From contig JAFQQM010000009.1 in assembly GCA_017410585.1 (NCBI GenBank), positions 62,001-126,000 on the forward strand: a stretch of 64,000 nucleotides of DNA, read 5' to 3'. Position numbers and translations under genes: made by a program. Under the pieces are notes generated by a model. It saw only the letters and a program-made list of their open reading frames with translations. It was not told the origin of the DNA and did not search any database. This stretch comes from Clostridia bacterium (GTDB taxonomy: Bacteria > Bacillota > Clostridia > Oscillospirales > Acutalibacteraceae). The first letter of the stretch is position 1. Each line of letters starts with the position of its first letter. Positions 33,562 through 42,203 of this stretch are shown piece after piece.

Positions 33562-34575
33562 ATGTCGAAAAAACGCGCCGATGGATTATTTCAACGGCAG
33601 ATCACCATTAACGGGAAACGTAAGATATTCTATGGCCACTCTGAACGCGAACTTAACCGCAAGATTGCCGACTACAAGGAAGAAAAACGGATCGGCCGCA
33701 AATTCTCTGTGATCGCAGACGATTGGGAATATGAGCATTTTCCAAAACTCGCACCCAAATCGATCGTTTCTTATAAACCGGCCTTAAAGCGGGCGGTTGC
33801 GGAGTTTGGGGATATGCATTGCAGTCAGATCACCGCCAAGCAGATCTCCGTCTTTTTGCAAAAATTCGCCGCACAAGGATACGCGCAAAAGACCGTGGCC
33901 ACGCAATCCCTCGTCATTCACTTGATTATGAATTACGCGGTGCTACAGGGAGATATTGAGTACGACCCAACTACTGCCGTTAAACTACCGGCCGGACTAC
34001 CAAAAGAACGGCGGGCATTACCAACGGCCACAGAGATCGAGATCGTCAACAACAGCGTGGATGCCACCTTCGGTCTGTTTGCTTATCTGATTCTGTATAC
34101 CGGATGCCGACGCGGCGAAGCATTGGCGCTAACCTACGGCGATGTGGATCGTGAACAAGGCGTCATCCATGTGACAAAATCCGTCTATCACGAATCAAAT
34201 ACCCCGCGTTTGAAAAAGCCAAAGACCGCCGCCGGATGCCGTGACGTTATTTTGCTGGACGTCTTGGCGGAGAAAATTCCCAACGGAAAGAAAAACGAAC
34301 TCCTTTTCCCCAACAACGAGGGCGGATGGTTGCACAACAGTAACGCGCGACGGCTCTGGGATAAATATTGCGAGGAGACCGGACTAAAGATCACCCCGCA
34401 CCAACTCCGGCACGCCTACGCCACGATCTTGTATGAAGCGGGCATCGGTGACAAGGACGCGCAGGAACTGCTCGGTCACGCGAATATATCGACCACACGG
34501 GATATTTACACACACATCAGCAGCAAGCGCTTGAATGAGACTGCCGCAAAACTGAATGCCGCCACGAAGCGGTGA
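33562..34575 (+). CDS. int: Tyrosine-type phage integrase
   Basis: 337 residues. N-terminal arm-binding domain, core-binding SAM-like domain (about 55-145), catalytic domain after about 160. Catalytic residues visible: Arg183 in YTGCRRGEAL, His280/Arg283 in HQLRHAYA, His306 in LLGHAN, Tyr316 in TRDIYTHIS. AGAAAGGAGGT precedes the ATG. It lies on the plus strand 130 bp from the ssrA 3' end, the usual arrangement for elements that integrate into ssrA. Confidence 0.94.
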   Translation: MSKKRADGLFQRQITINGKRKIFYGHSERELNRKIADYKEEKRIGRKFSVIADDWEYEHFPKLAPKSIVSYKPALKRAVAEFGDMHCSQITAKQISVFLQKFAAQGYAQKTVATQSLVIHLIMNYAVLQGDIEYDPTTAVKLPAGLPKERRALPTATEIEIVNNSVDATFGLFAYLILYTGCRRGEALALTYGDVDREQGVIHVTKSVYHESNTPRLKKPKTAAGCRDVILLDVLAEKIPNGKKNELLFPNNEGGWLHNSNARRLWDKYCEETGLKITPHQLRHAYATILYEAGIGDKDAQELLGHANISTTRDIYTHISSKRLNETAAKLNAATKR

Positions 34576-34576
34576 T

Positions 34577-34609
34577 TTTTTACTGACTTTTTACTGACTT
34601 TTTACTGAC
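34577..34609. repeat. Three tandem copies of an 11-bp repeat after int
   Basis: TTTTTACTGAC occurs three times in direct, uninterrupted order right after the int stop. Direct repeats in this place, between int and the attachment core, are good candidates for arm-type integrase binding sites. Confidence 0.85.
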
Positions 34610-34654
34610 ATAATCGTGCTACTTTAGGTTAGTTTATGCTAATATAGGTAAAGC

Positions 34655-34698
34655 AAAAACCGCGCCATTAAGCCAAAAATGACCAAATGACGCGGTTT
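34655..34698 (-). terminator. ssrA terminator
   Basis: On the minus strand AACCGCGTCATT and AATGGCGCGGTT pair (one mismatch) around a 16-nt loop, followed by TTTTTGC. It sits just past the 3' CCA of tmRNA. Confidence 0.75.
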
Positions 34699-34704
34699 AT
34701 AGAA

Positions 34705-34736
34705 TGGTGGAGGCGACGAGAGTCGAACTCGTGTCC
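34705..34736. other. Probable attachment-site core at the 3' end of ssrA
   Basis: The last ~32 bp of ssrA (T-arm and acceptor stem 3' half) lie next to int and the tandem repeats. This segment of tmRNA genes is a common integration target. The second copy would be at the other end of the prophage, left of position 1, so the core length cannot be measured here. Confidence 0.55.
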
Positions 34737-35056
34737 GAAAACCACTTGCCACAGCTTTCTCCGGGTGCAGGCTGTCTTTTGAGATTCCCCTCATCAAGCG
34801 CCGGCAGGCAGGCTCTTGACTACGGTAGCTACCCCGTCATGACGGAGGCGGTAGCAAGCCTCCGTTCACGTTCACCGCTTCTTACACGCCCCGACACCGA
34901 TCCGCGGTACTATCGGGCGGGACGGCCGCTTAATTAAGCAGCGAGAGCAACTTTATTGTTGTCGTTTAATTTTAAAAGGTTTGTCGTTTTATAGTGGTCG
35001 ACAACCACTACCCGCTTACCATAACTCACGATCCCCGTCGAAACCTTTACGCCCCC
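34705..35056 (-). ncRNA. ssrA: tmRNA
   Basis: 352 nt. The 5' end GGGGGCG (35056-35050) pairs with CGCCTCC before the encoded 3' ACCA, and the 5' side continues with the tmRNA hallmark TAAAGGTTTCGACGGGGA. The T-arm TTCGACTC is present. The tag reading frame ends in NDNNKVALAA with tandem stops TAATTAA (stop 34936-34934). The resume codon is not certain; ACA at about 34984 would give a tag of 16 coded residues ending in that sequence. Confidence 0.95.
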
Positions 35057-35111
35057 ATGGAGATCGGTCCGATGGACCGTTTTCTTATTATATGCAAATT
35101 TCCCGCGTTTG

Positions 35112-35990
35112 TCAACACGGAAGATCACATAATTCCCCTTCTAATCTTGCCGTATTTTCGTCGGAATATTCGATCTCGGCAGAATATTGGCGGCACAGTT
35201 CCGCCAACCGTTCCGGCGTCTGCTCGCCGGCGGCAAACAGCGATGCCACCGCCTGTGTACTGACCACCGCCAAGGCGGTGGTGGTCGCTACCGCTTCCGG
35301 CCGAAGGTGGCGATACAGGAAATACCACAACAATTTTTCAAACGCGTCCTCCCATCCGGCGGGGATATCTGCCGGCAAGGTGAGGGGTTGCAGTTCGTTT
35401 GTCCAACCGTCATCCAGCCGTTCCAGCGAGAGGAAAATTCCCCGCCAATCGCGTGCAGGAAGAGTTCCGCCGGTGAGGGAAAGCAGGCGCGCCATTCGTT
35501 TGGCAAGCGGCAACGAGCCGTTTTGCGCCAACGCCAGCAACCGCTCACGCAGAGCAAAGAAATCTTCTTCCTCGGCGGTAGGGGTCTCCTCCCCCATACT
35601 CACCAGTTCGATGGGTGACGGTTGCCGAAACAGCAGATCGACCGCCGCCTCACAGCACAAACCCAATCCGACCTCCTCACGGTCGGAGAAAAAGTGGCGG
35701 AAGCGGGGATGATCGTGGCAGATATCGCACAGCGCGTCCTCCCCCCACGCGGTGATGAGGTCGCACAGGCCGCGGTCGTTTAGAAACGGACAGCGGTCAT
35801 CTGCCCGCAACACAAAATGACCGTCGCAGATGCTTTCCCGCAGGCGGTTGCCGAGCGGACCGTCCACTTGGTCGTAGAGGTTTTGCGTTTCGGGATCGAT
35901 ATCGATCTCCCAACCGATGCAACAGTTATGGCGGCAACGGTCAGCCAGACACGAAAATTCGGGATAAAAAGCAGGATAAACGTATTTCAT
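35112..35990 (-). CDS. FliB-like flagellin lysine-N-methylase family protein
   Basis: 292 residues from ATG 35990. The Cys pattern CLADRCRHNCCIGW, CPFLNDRGLCDL and CDICHDHPRF is that of the FliB/YkgJ-like family, thought to bind an Fe-S or zinc centre. The family name derives from Salmonella FliB, but many members occur in bacteria without flagella, so the substrate here is unknown. It lies between ssrA and lexA and is followed directly by the tmRNA 5' end. Confidence 0.78.
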   Translation of the reverse strand: MKYVYPAFYPEFSCLADRCRHNCCIGWEIDIDPETQNLYDQVDGPLGNRLRESICDGHFVLRADDRCPFLNDRGLCDLITAWGEDALCDICHDHPRFRHFFSDREEVGLGLCCEAAVDLLFRQPSPIELVSMGEETPTAEEEDFFALRERLLALAQNGSLPLAKRMARLLSLTGGTLPARDWRGIFLSLERLDDGWTNELQPLTLPADIPAGWEDAFEKLLWYFLYRHLRPEAVATTTALAVVSTQAVASLFAAGEQTPERLAELCRQYSAEIEYSDENTARLEGELCDLPC

Positions 35991-36041
35991 AGCAGTCACC
36001 AAAGTGAAACAAGAGGACGCTTAGCGCCCTCTTGTTTGTGT

Positions 36042-36632
36042 TTAGCCAAAAGTACGAAGCAGGGAAACGACCTTACCCAAGACCACGACTTCGCTGACGA
36101 TGATGGGCGCAAACTCGGGATTTTCCGGTTGCAGACGCACCTGATTGTTCTCCCAGTAGACGCGCTTGACCGTTGCCTCGTCCCCTACCAGCGCGACGAT
36201 GATATCGCCGTTTTCCGCCACCGGCGTGCGGTGGACGATAACGATATCCTTATCCAGAATGCCGGCGTTGATCATCGAGGTACCGGACACGCGCAACGCG
36301 AACATCTCGCTGGCCGGATAGCGGCCGCCGGAATACGGGACGTAGTCCTCCACGTCCTGCACCGCGAGGATGGGCATACCGGCGGTGACCTTACCCAAAA
36401 GCGGGATGCGGGCAACGTTTTCGCCCGGCATACGGATGGCGCGGTTTAGGCCGCTTTCGCGGTTGATATAGCCTTCCCGCTCCAAAAAACTGAGGTAGGT
36501 ATGGACGGTGGAAGTGGACTTGATGCCGGTGGCATTGCAGATCTCACGCACCGACGGCGGCAGGCCGTTTTGCGCGCAATCCTGCACGTATTGTAATACC
36601 TTTTGCTGTTTTTCATTTAACGGTTTAGACAT
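36042..36632 (-). CDS. lexA: LexA SOS repressor
   Basis: 196 residues from ATG 36632, with AGGAGCC upstream. Winged-helix domain at 1-65 (PPSVREICNATGIKSTSTVH). Self-cleavage site Ala84-Gly85 in KVTAGMP, catalytic Ser119 in RVSGTSM and Lys156 in EATVKRVYW. Length is slightly below the usual ~205. It represses SOS genes until RecA filaments trigger cleavage; the prophage CI has the same peptidase type and should respond to the same signal. Confidence 0.95.
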   Translation of the reverse strand: MSKPLNEKQQKVLQYVQDCAQNGLPPSVREICNATGIKSTSTVHTYLSFLEREGYINRESGLNRAIRMPGENVARIPLLGKVTAGMPILAVQDVEDYVPYSGGRYPASEMFALRVSGTSMINAGILDKDIVIVHRTPVAENGDIIVALVGDEATVKRVYWENNQVRLQPENPEFAPIIVSEVVVLGKVVSLLRTFG

Positions 36633-36678
36633 GATCTGTCGGCTCCTTTCACAGCGAAAACTCGTTTTATACGTCGTT

Positions 36679-36718
36679 AGTATACCACATCTTTTTCCGT
36701 TTGTCAAACGTTTGTTCG
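36679..36718 (-). promoter_or_regulatory. lexA promoter with SOS box
   Basis: On the minus strand TTGACA (36707-36702), 17 nt, TATACT (36684-36679). CGAACAAACGTTTG (36718-36705), a Gram-positive LexA box of the form CGAAC-N4-GTTTG, overlaps the -35, so LexA should repress its own gene. Confidence 0.85.
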
Positions 36719-36777
36719 TAAATTTCCGAACAAATTTCTGTCTTCGTAACTTTTTGTCATTTTTTTCGGTTTTTTTC

Positions 36778-36806
36778 TTGACACCCGCGAGGGCTCATTA
36801 TATAAT
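36778..36806 (+). promoter_or_regulatory. Consensus promoter of ilvC
   Basis: TTGACA (36778-36783), 17 nt, TATAAT (36801-36806): a full match to the sigma-A consensus. A short hairpin (TCGGC...GCCGA) lies in the 58-nt leader. Confidence 0.88.
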
Positions 36807-36864
36807 AAAAAGGTATTGATTTTCGGCATTTAAAGCGCCGATAGAGATCAAGGAGGAAAAGATT

Positions 36865-37887
36865 ATGGAACCCGGAAAAGTAAAAATTTATTACGCTGCC
36901 GATTGTAACCTCGACGTGCTGGCGGACAAGACCGTGGCGATCATCGGCTACGGCTCGCAGGGCCACGCCCATGCGCTCAACCTGCATGAGAGCGGCGTGA
37001 AGGTCATCGTCGGTCTGTACGAAGGCTCCAAGAGCAAGGCCAAGGCCGAAGCGGCCGGTCTGACCGTGATGAACACCGCCGACGCTGTCAAGGCGGCGGA
37101 TATCGTGATGATCCTCATCAACGACGAAAAGCAGGGTGCGATGTACAAGAAGGACATCGAGCCCAACCTGCGCCCCGGTATGGCGCTGGCGTTTGCCCAC
37201 GGCTTCGCCATCACCTTCGGCACCATCAAGCCGCCGGCGGATATCGACGTGTTTATGATCGCGCCGAAGGCTCCCGGTCATACCGTCCGTAGCGAGTATC
37301 AGGCCGGCAAAGGTACCCCCTGTCTGGTCGCTATCCACCAGAACGCCACCGGCCGTGCGATGGATATCGCGCTGGCTTACGGTGCCGGTGTCGGCGGCGC
37401 CCGCGCCGGTATTCTGGAGACCACCTTCCGCGTGGAGACCGAAACCGATCTGTTCGGTGAGCAGGCTGTCCTCTGCGGCGGCGTGACCGCGCTGATGACC
37501 GCCGGTTACGAGACGCTGGTCGAGGCGGGTTATGCGCCGGAGAACGCGTACTTTGAGTGCGTGCACGAAATGAAACTCATCGTTGACCTCATCTACCGTG
37601 GCGGCTTCAGCCTGATGCGTCACTCGGTCTCGGATACCGCCGAGTTCGGTGACTACGAGATCGGCAAGCGCATCATCACCCCCGCTGTCAAGGAGGAGAT
37701 GAAGAAGGTCCTCGCCGAGATCCAAGACGGCACCTTCGCGGCCAAATGGATCAACGAAAATATGGTCGGCCGTCCGCACTTCAACGCCTGCCGCCGCAAC
37801 GCCGCCGAGCATCAACTCGAGACGGTCGGTGCGAGCCTGCGCGCGCTGTACAGTTGGAGCGGTGAAAGCACCTACGCTGACATCTGA
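36865..37887 (+). CDS. ilvC: Ketol-acid reductoisomerase
   Basis: 340 residues, class I length. NAD(P)-binding Rossmann motif [16 protein letters not shown], then HGFAITFG and the knotted C-terminal domain with metal-binding Asp/Glu in [12 protein letters not shown] and [14 protein letters not shown]. Converts acetolactate to dihydroxy-isovalerate in valine/leucine/isoleucine synthesis. It stands alone between its own consensus promoter and a strong terminator, without ilvB/N or ilvD neighbours. AAGGAGG precedes the ATG. Confidence 0.96.
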   Translation: MEPGKVKIYYAADCNLDVLADKTVAIIGYGSQGHAHALNLHESGVKVIVGLYEGSKSKAKAEAAGLTVMNTADAVKAADIVMILINDEKQGAMYKKDIEPNLRPGMALAFAHGFAITFGTIKPPADIDVFMIAPKAPGHTVRSEYQAGKGTPCLVAIHQNATGRAMDIALAYGAGVGGARAGILETTFRVETETDLFGEQAVLCGGVTALMTAGYETLVEAGYAPENAYFECVHEMKLIVDLIYRGGFSLMRHSVSDTAEFGDYEIGKRIITPAVKEEMKKVLAEIQDGTFAAKWINENMVGRPHFNACRRNAAEHQLETVGASLRALYSWSGESTYADI

Positions 37888-37901
37888 TCGTTATAACGAC
37901 A

Positions 37902-37940
37902 AAAATCCCCATCCGATGTTTCATCGGATGGGGATTTTTT
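37902..37940 (+). terminator. Terminator after ilvC
   Basis: AATCCCCATCCGATG and its complement pair around TTT, followed by seven T. The upstream A-run makes it usable in both directions. Confidence 0.92.
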
Positions 37941-37977
37941 TGTGTGTGGCCCCTTCGGGGAGGCTCTTTTTTATTTC

Positions 37978-38076
37978 ATTTTATCTCTGTTGGAGGGGCA
38001 ATTGCGGTCGGCATCCGACAAAGAAGTGTATACGATCGCCCGCGTGTTGGGTGTGACTATGGAGGAACTTTTTTAA
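37978..38076 (+). pseudogene. C-terminal remnant of an XRE-type regulator
   Basis: The frame reads LRSASDKEVYTIARVLGV then TMEELF-stop (38002-38076), which is the typical end of an XRE HTH domain. No start or first helices precede it: the frame runs directly into the ilvC terminator region. Probably a fragment left by a deletion. Confidence 0.6.
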
Positions 38077-38155
38077 GTTCCTTTTTTATTTTTGAGGAAA
38101 CGGACGGCAGGTTGCCGAAAATCTGCACAGACCATATCCAATTTGAAAGTTTTTC

Positions 38156-38184
38156 TTGTAATTTCGTCTTTACGATTATATAAT
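38156..38184 (+). promoter_or_regulatory. Promoter of the esterase pair
   Basis: TTGTAA (38156-38161), 17 nt, TATAAT (38179-38184), 30 nt before the ATG at 38216. Confidence 0.75.
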
Positions 38185-38215
38185 AAAGGCAACAAACCGA
38201 AAGGACGTGTACCCT

Positions 38216-39049
38216 ATGCTCCATCAAACCATCCAATTAAATACCCTCTATCCGTTTTTGGACGATATCGTCACTTTGACGTTATATATTCCCGAAACCA
38301 TCAACGGCGGTATGTACGACCATCGCAAAGCGACGCGGCGGCCGACCGTGTTGGTGTTGCCGGGTGGGGCTTATGCTATGTGCAGTGACCGCGAAGGTGA
38401 GCCGGTTGCGGAAGATTTCTTGGTACAGGGTTTTAATGCCGCCGTTTTGATCTATTGCGCCGAAGCCAAGCAAAAGCATCCGCAACAACTTTGTGCGGTG
38501 GCGGCGGCACTCGACCTGATGGCCAAGCACGCCGACGAATGGTTGATCGATCCCGACAAGATCGCGCTGTGCGGCTTTTCGGCCGGTGGGCATTTGGCGG
38601 CCTTTTACGCCAACGCGTACGCTCGTCCCGAGGTCAAGGCACTTATCGACAGCCGTCCGGTGGCGGCAACGGTGCTGGGGTATCCGGTCATCACCGCCGA
38701 TGCGACCCACACACACCACGACAGCATCTGCAATCTCCTCGGGCAGTTGCCGGAGACGGCAGAAGAAACCGTCCGGTATTCCTGTGACAAACTGGTGACC
38801 GAGCAGACTCCGCCGGCATTTATCTGGTCCACCGCCACCGATGCGGCGGTGCCGATTCAAAATTCGTTGTTATACGCTACCGCCTGTGCGGATCATCACG
38901 TGCCGTTTGAACTGCACGTCTTCCCCGACGGATTCCACGGTCTGGCAACCGCCGATCAGCGCGCCAACCCGCTCTACTCCCCCACCGTGCAAAAGACCCG
39001 TCACTGGGTCTCGTTGGCCGGTGCTTGGCTGCACGATATCTTAGGATAA
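38216..39049 (+). CDS. Alpha/beta hydrolase (acetyl-esterase type), copy 1
   Basis: 277 residues from ATG 38216; GAAAGGA lies at the right distance. Oxyanion-hole motif VLPGGAYAM, nucleophile Ser in GFSAGGHLAAF, likely acid Asp in STATDAAVP and His in DGFHGLATADQ: a full catalytic triad. The family (BD-FAE-like / acetyl-xylan esterase-like) removes acetyl or similar groups from sugars. No signal peptide, so intracellular. Tandem with a second copy 19 nt downstream. Confidence 0.85.
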   Translation: MLHQTIQLNTLYPFLDDIVTLTLYIPETINGGMYDHRKATRRPTVLVLPGGAYAMCSDREGEPVAEDFLVQGFNAAVLIYCAEAKQKHPQQLCAVAAALDLMAKHADEWLIDPDKIALCGFSAGGHLAAFYANAYARPEVKALIDSRPVAATVLGYPVITADATHTHHDSICNLLGQLPETAEETVRYSCDKLVTEQTPPAFIWSTATDAAVPIQNSLLYATACADHHVPFELHVFPDGFHGLATADQRANPLYSPTVQKTRHWVSLAGAWLHDILG

Positions 39050-39068
39050 ACGAAAGGACGTGGGGTTT

Positions 39069-39902
39069 ATGTTACATCAAACCATCAAACTGAATACTCT
39101 TTATCCGTTTTTGGATGATATCGTCACTTTGACGCTGTATATTCCCGATCCCATCAACGGCGGCATGTACGACCATCGCAAAGCGACGCGGCGGCCGACC
39201 GTGTTAGTACTGCCGGGCGGCGGTTACGCTATGTGCAGTGACCGCGAAGGAGAGCCGATCGCGGAAGATTTTTTGGTGCAGGGTTTTAATGCCGCCGTTT
39301 TGATCTATTGCGCCGAAGCCAAGCAAAAGCATCCGCAACAACTTTGTGCGGTGGCGGCGGCACTCGACCTGATGGCCAAGCACGCCGACGAATGGTTGAT
39401 CGATCCCGATAAGATCGCACTGTGCGGGTTTTCGGCCGGTGGGCATCTGGCGGCATTCTATGCCAACGCGTATGCCTATCCTGAAGTCAAGGCGGTCATC
39501 GACAGCCGTCCGGTGGCGGCAACGGTGATGGGGTATCCGGTCATTACCACCGATCCGACCTATTATCACGGCGGCAGTTTTGCCAACCTCACCGGCGAGT
39601 TTCCGGATGCAGGCGAGCAGTGGTCGAAGTATTCCTGCGAAAAGATCGTGACCGAACAGACCCCGCCGGCGTTTATTTGGACGACGGCAACCGACGAACT
39701 GGTGCAATCGCAAAATTCGCTGTTTTACGCGCTGGCGTGCGCCAATCACAAAGTGCCGTATGAGTTGCACGTCTTCCCCGGCGGCAACCACGGTCTGGCG
39801 ACCGGCGATCAGCGCACCAACGTTCTCTATTCCCGCCACGTGAACAACGCGCGATACTGGATCGAAGCGGCAGGAAACTGGTTGCATGATATTTTAGGAT
39901 GA
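39069..39902 (+). CDS. Alpha/beta hydrolase (acetyl-esterase type), copy 2
   Basis: 277 residues, the same length as copy 1. Motifs LPGGGYAM, GFSAGGHL, TTATDELVQ and GGNHGLATGDQ give an intact triad. The first two thirds are nearly identical to copy 1 and include a 131-bp exact match, while the C-terminal substrate-side loops (TYYHGGSFANLTGEF) differ. The difference suggests distinct substrates. Ends just before a strong terminator. Confidence 0.85.
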   Translation: MLHQTIKLNTLYPFLDDIVTLTLYIPDPINGGMYDHRKATRRPTVLVLPGGGYAMCSDREGEPIAEDFLVQGFNAAVLIYCAEAKQKHPQQLCAVAAALDLMAKHADEWLIDPDKIALCGFSAGGHLAAFYANAYAYPEVKAVIDSRPVAATVMGYPVITTDPTYYHGGSFANLTGEFPDAGEQWSKYSCEKIVTEQTPPAFIWTTATDELVQSQNSLFYALACANHKVPYELHVFPGGNHGLATGDQRTNVLYSRHVNNARYWIEAAGNWLHDILG

Positions 39903-39951
39903 TTTTGCCTATATCCGATGGTCAATCGTGCGATTCAAAAGAATCATAGAT

Positions 39952-39993
39952 AGCAAAAACTCCCGATTCCGTTTGGAATCGGGAGTTTTTGCT
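39952..39993. terminator. Strong bidirectional terminator
   Basis: A 19-bp perfect stem with a GTTT loop and A5/T5 runs inside the stem ends. It closes the esterase genes on the plus strand and the pgk-pyrE operon on the minus strand. Confidence 0.93.
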
Positions 39994-40000
39994 TTGTCTT

Positions 40001-40663
40001 TTACAGCACGCAATACTGTTCCATATAGGAGTCCATCAGTTTGAGGACCGAGGCATATTCCGGCTTATCCGCGAGGTATTCACGGATGTCGGCAACGGTG
40101 ATCAGGGCGTGTACCTGAATACCGAATTCCTCCGCCACCTGCATCACCGCGGTCTTGCCGGGGACGTTGCCGACCTCACAGCGGTTGACCGAGATGAACA
40201 TATGCGGAACGGTGACGTCACCGCAACCTTGCAGGATGGGCATCGTCTCATGCACGGCGGTGCCGGCGGTGATAACGTCCTCAATGATGATGAGTTTGTC
40301 ACCGTCTTTCGGCTTATAGCCGACAAGGCTACCGCCTTCGCCGTGGTCCTTGGCTTCCTTGCGGTTGAAGAAATACGGCTTGTCGATACCGTACTCGGTG
40401 GCAAGCGCACCCGCCGCCGCGCAGGCCAGCGGAATGCCCTTATACGCCGGACCGAACATCGCATCGAAATCGTCGCCGCAAGTCTCCTTGATCAGACCCG
40501 CATAGAACTTACCGAGGGCGGCAATCTGCGCGCCGGTCTTATAGTTGCCGGTATTAACGAAGTAGGGTGAAAGACGGCCGGATTTGGTGGTAAATTCCCC
40601 AAAACGCAACACGTCGGCGCTCATCATAAATTCGATAAAAGCAATCTTTTCCGCAGTCAACAT
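40001..40663 (-). CDS. pyrE: Orotate phosphoribosyltransferase
   Basis: 220 residues. The PRPP-binding motif is KLIIIEDVITAGTAVHET; KSGRLSPYFVNTG and FGPAYKGIPLACA are the usual substrate segments. It makes OMP from orotate in pyrimidine synthesis. It is the last gene of the glycolytic operon, 12 nt after gpmI; no other pyr gene is near. Confidence 0.95.
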   Translation of the reverse strand: MLTAEKIAFIEFMMSADVLRFGEFTTKSGRLSPYFVNTGNYKTGAQIAALGKFYAGLIKETCGDDFDAMFGPAYKGIPLACAAAGALATEYGIDKPYFFNRKEAKDHGEGGSLVGYKPKDGDKLIIIEDVITAGTAVHETMPILQGCGDVTVPHMFISVNRCEVGNVPGKTAVMQVAEEFGIQVHALITVADIREYLADKPEYASVLKLMDSYMEQYCVL

Positions 40664-40675
40664 AACGGTTTCTCC

Positions 40676-42190
40676 TTATTTGATGAGGCTCACGCCGTCC
40701 ATCTCCTCCGGCTGCGGCAGACCCATGATCTGCAACATCGTCGGGGACAGATCGGCCAGACGGCCGCCGTCTTTCAGTTCACACGGGTAACCCACCACGC
40801 AAAGCGGCACCGGATTGGTGGTGTGAGCGGTAAAGGGCGAGCCATCGGTGTCGATCAGGCGGTCGGCGTTGCCGTGGTCGGCGGTAATGAGGGCGACACC
40901 GCCCATTTCCAGCGTGGCATCCACCACGCGACCGACGCACTCGTCCACCGCTTCCACCGCCTTAATGGCGGCGTCGATGATGCCGGTATGACCGACCATA
41001 TCGCAGTTGGCGAAGTTTAGGATGATCATATCGTACTTGCCGGCGCGGATCTGTTCACACACCGCATCGCACACCTCGTAGGCGCTCATCTCCGGCTTGA
41101 GGTCGAAGGTGGGCACGTCGGGGGACTGGATGAGAATGCGATCCTCGCCCTCGAACTGGCATTCCTCGCCGCCGTTGTAGAAGAAGGTGACGTGGGCGTA
41201 TTTCTGGGTCTCCGCAATACGAAGTTGGGTCTTGCCCGCCTTGGCGACCACCTCACCCATGGTGTTGGTCAGCGCGGTCGGCGGGTAGGCGACCGTCACG
41301 TTGGGCATGGTCGCATCGTACTGGGTCATACAGACGAAATGGACGTCCGGTCTGCCGCCGCGGCGGACAAAGCCGTCAAACGCCGGATCGACGAACGCAC
41401 GGGTGATCTGGCGGGCACGGTCCGGACGGAAGTTAAAGAAGATGACGCTGTCGCCGTCCTTGACGGTGCCGTTTTTATCGATCACGGTCGGGAGAACGAA
41501 CTCGTCGTATTCTTCCTTGGCGTAACTGTTTTTCATCGCCATATTCGGGCAACAGGCGGTCTCGCCCTCGCCGTATACCAGCGCGGCGTACGCCTTCTCC
41601 ACGCGATCCCACGCCTTGTCACGATCCATCGCGTAGTAGCGGCCGGAGATGGTGGCGATGGAGCCGCATCCCATTTCGTTTAACGTCTTATCCAACCACG
41701 CAATATCGTCCGCGCCGGAAGCCGGCGGGACGTCGCGGCCGTCCATAAACGCGTGGACGTACACCTTGGAAAGCCCCTGCTCTTTGGCCATGGCGACCAG
41801 ACCGACCAGATGTTCCATATGGCTGTGCACGCCGCCCGGCGAGACCAGACCCATCAGATGCAGAGCCGAGTCCTTCGCCTTGCAGTTGGCGATAGCGTTG
41901 TTGATCGCGGTGTTTTCCTTGATCTTGCCGGTCTTGATATCCTGCGAGATCTTGACCAGCATCTGATACACCACGCGACCCGCACCGATGTTGGTGTGGC
42001 CGACCTCGGAGTTGCCCATCTGTCCGTCCGGCAGACCGACGTCCAAGCCGGAAGCGGCAATGGTGGTGTACGCATTTTGGGTGAACAGGCGGTCAAGGCG
42101 GGGGGTGTTGGCACGGCAGATCGCATTGCCGCAACCGTCATCCGCCAGACCGTAGCCGTCCATAATGATCAGAATGGTGGGAGATTTCAT
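40676..42190 (-). CDS. gpmI: 2,3-bisphosphoglycerate-independent phosphoglycerate mutase
   Basis: 504 residues, the family length. Metal and phospho-serine site ILIIMDGYGL and DGQMGNSEVGHTNIGAG (Ser in NSEVGH). Later ligands in NFANCDMVGHTG and ALITADHGNAD. Interconverts 3- and 2-phosphoglycerate using two Mn ions. Third gene of pgk-tpiA-gpmI-pyrE; AGGTAAGG precedes the ATG. Confidence 0.96.
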   Translation of the reverse strand: MKSPTILIIMDGYGLADDGCGNAICRANTPRLDRLFTQNAYTTIAASGLDVGLPDGQMGNSEVGHTNIGAGRVVYQMLVKISQDIKTGKIKENTAINNAIANCKAKDSALHLMGLVSPGGVHSHMEHLVGLVAMAKEQGLSKVYVHAFMDGRDVPPASGADDIAWLDKTLNEMGCGSIATISGRYYAMDRDKAWDRVEKAYAALVYGEGETACCPNMAMKNSYAKEEYDEFVLPTVIDKNGTVKDGDSVIFFNFRPDRARQITRAFVDPAFDGFVRRGGRPDVHFVCMTQYDATMPNVTVAYPPTALTNTMGEVVAKAGKTQLRIAETQKYAHVTFFYNGGEECQFEGEDRILIQSPDVPTFDLKPEMSAYEVCDAVCEQIRAGKYDMIILNFANCDMVGHTGIIDAAIKAVEAVDECVGRVVDATLEMGGVALITADHGNADRLIDTDGSPFTAHTTNPVPLCVVGYPCELKDGGRLADLSPTMLQIMGLPQPEEMDGVSLIK

Positions 42191-42203
42191 ACCTTACCTC
42201 CGC

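Noticed and set aside
34577..34609. Short direct repeats as a CRISPR-like array
   Set aside because: The 11-bp units have no spacers between them; no CRISPR array or cas gene is seen in the window.
36757..37815. 352-codon minus-strand frame
   Set aside because: Antisense of ilvC, which has a consensus promoter and terminator on the plus strand.
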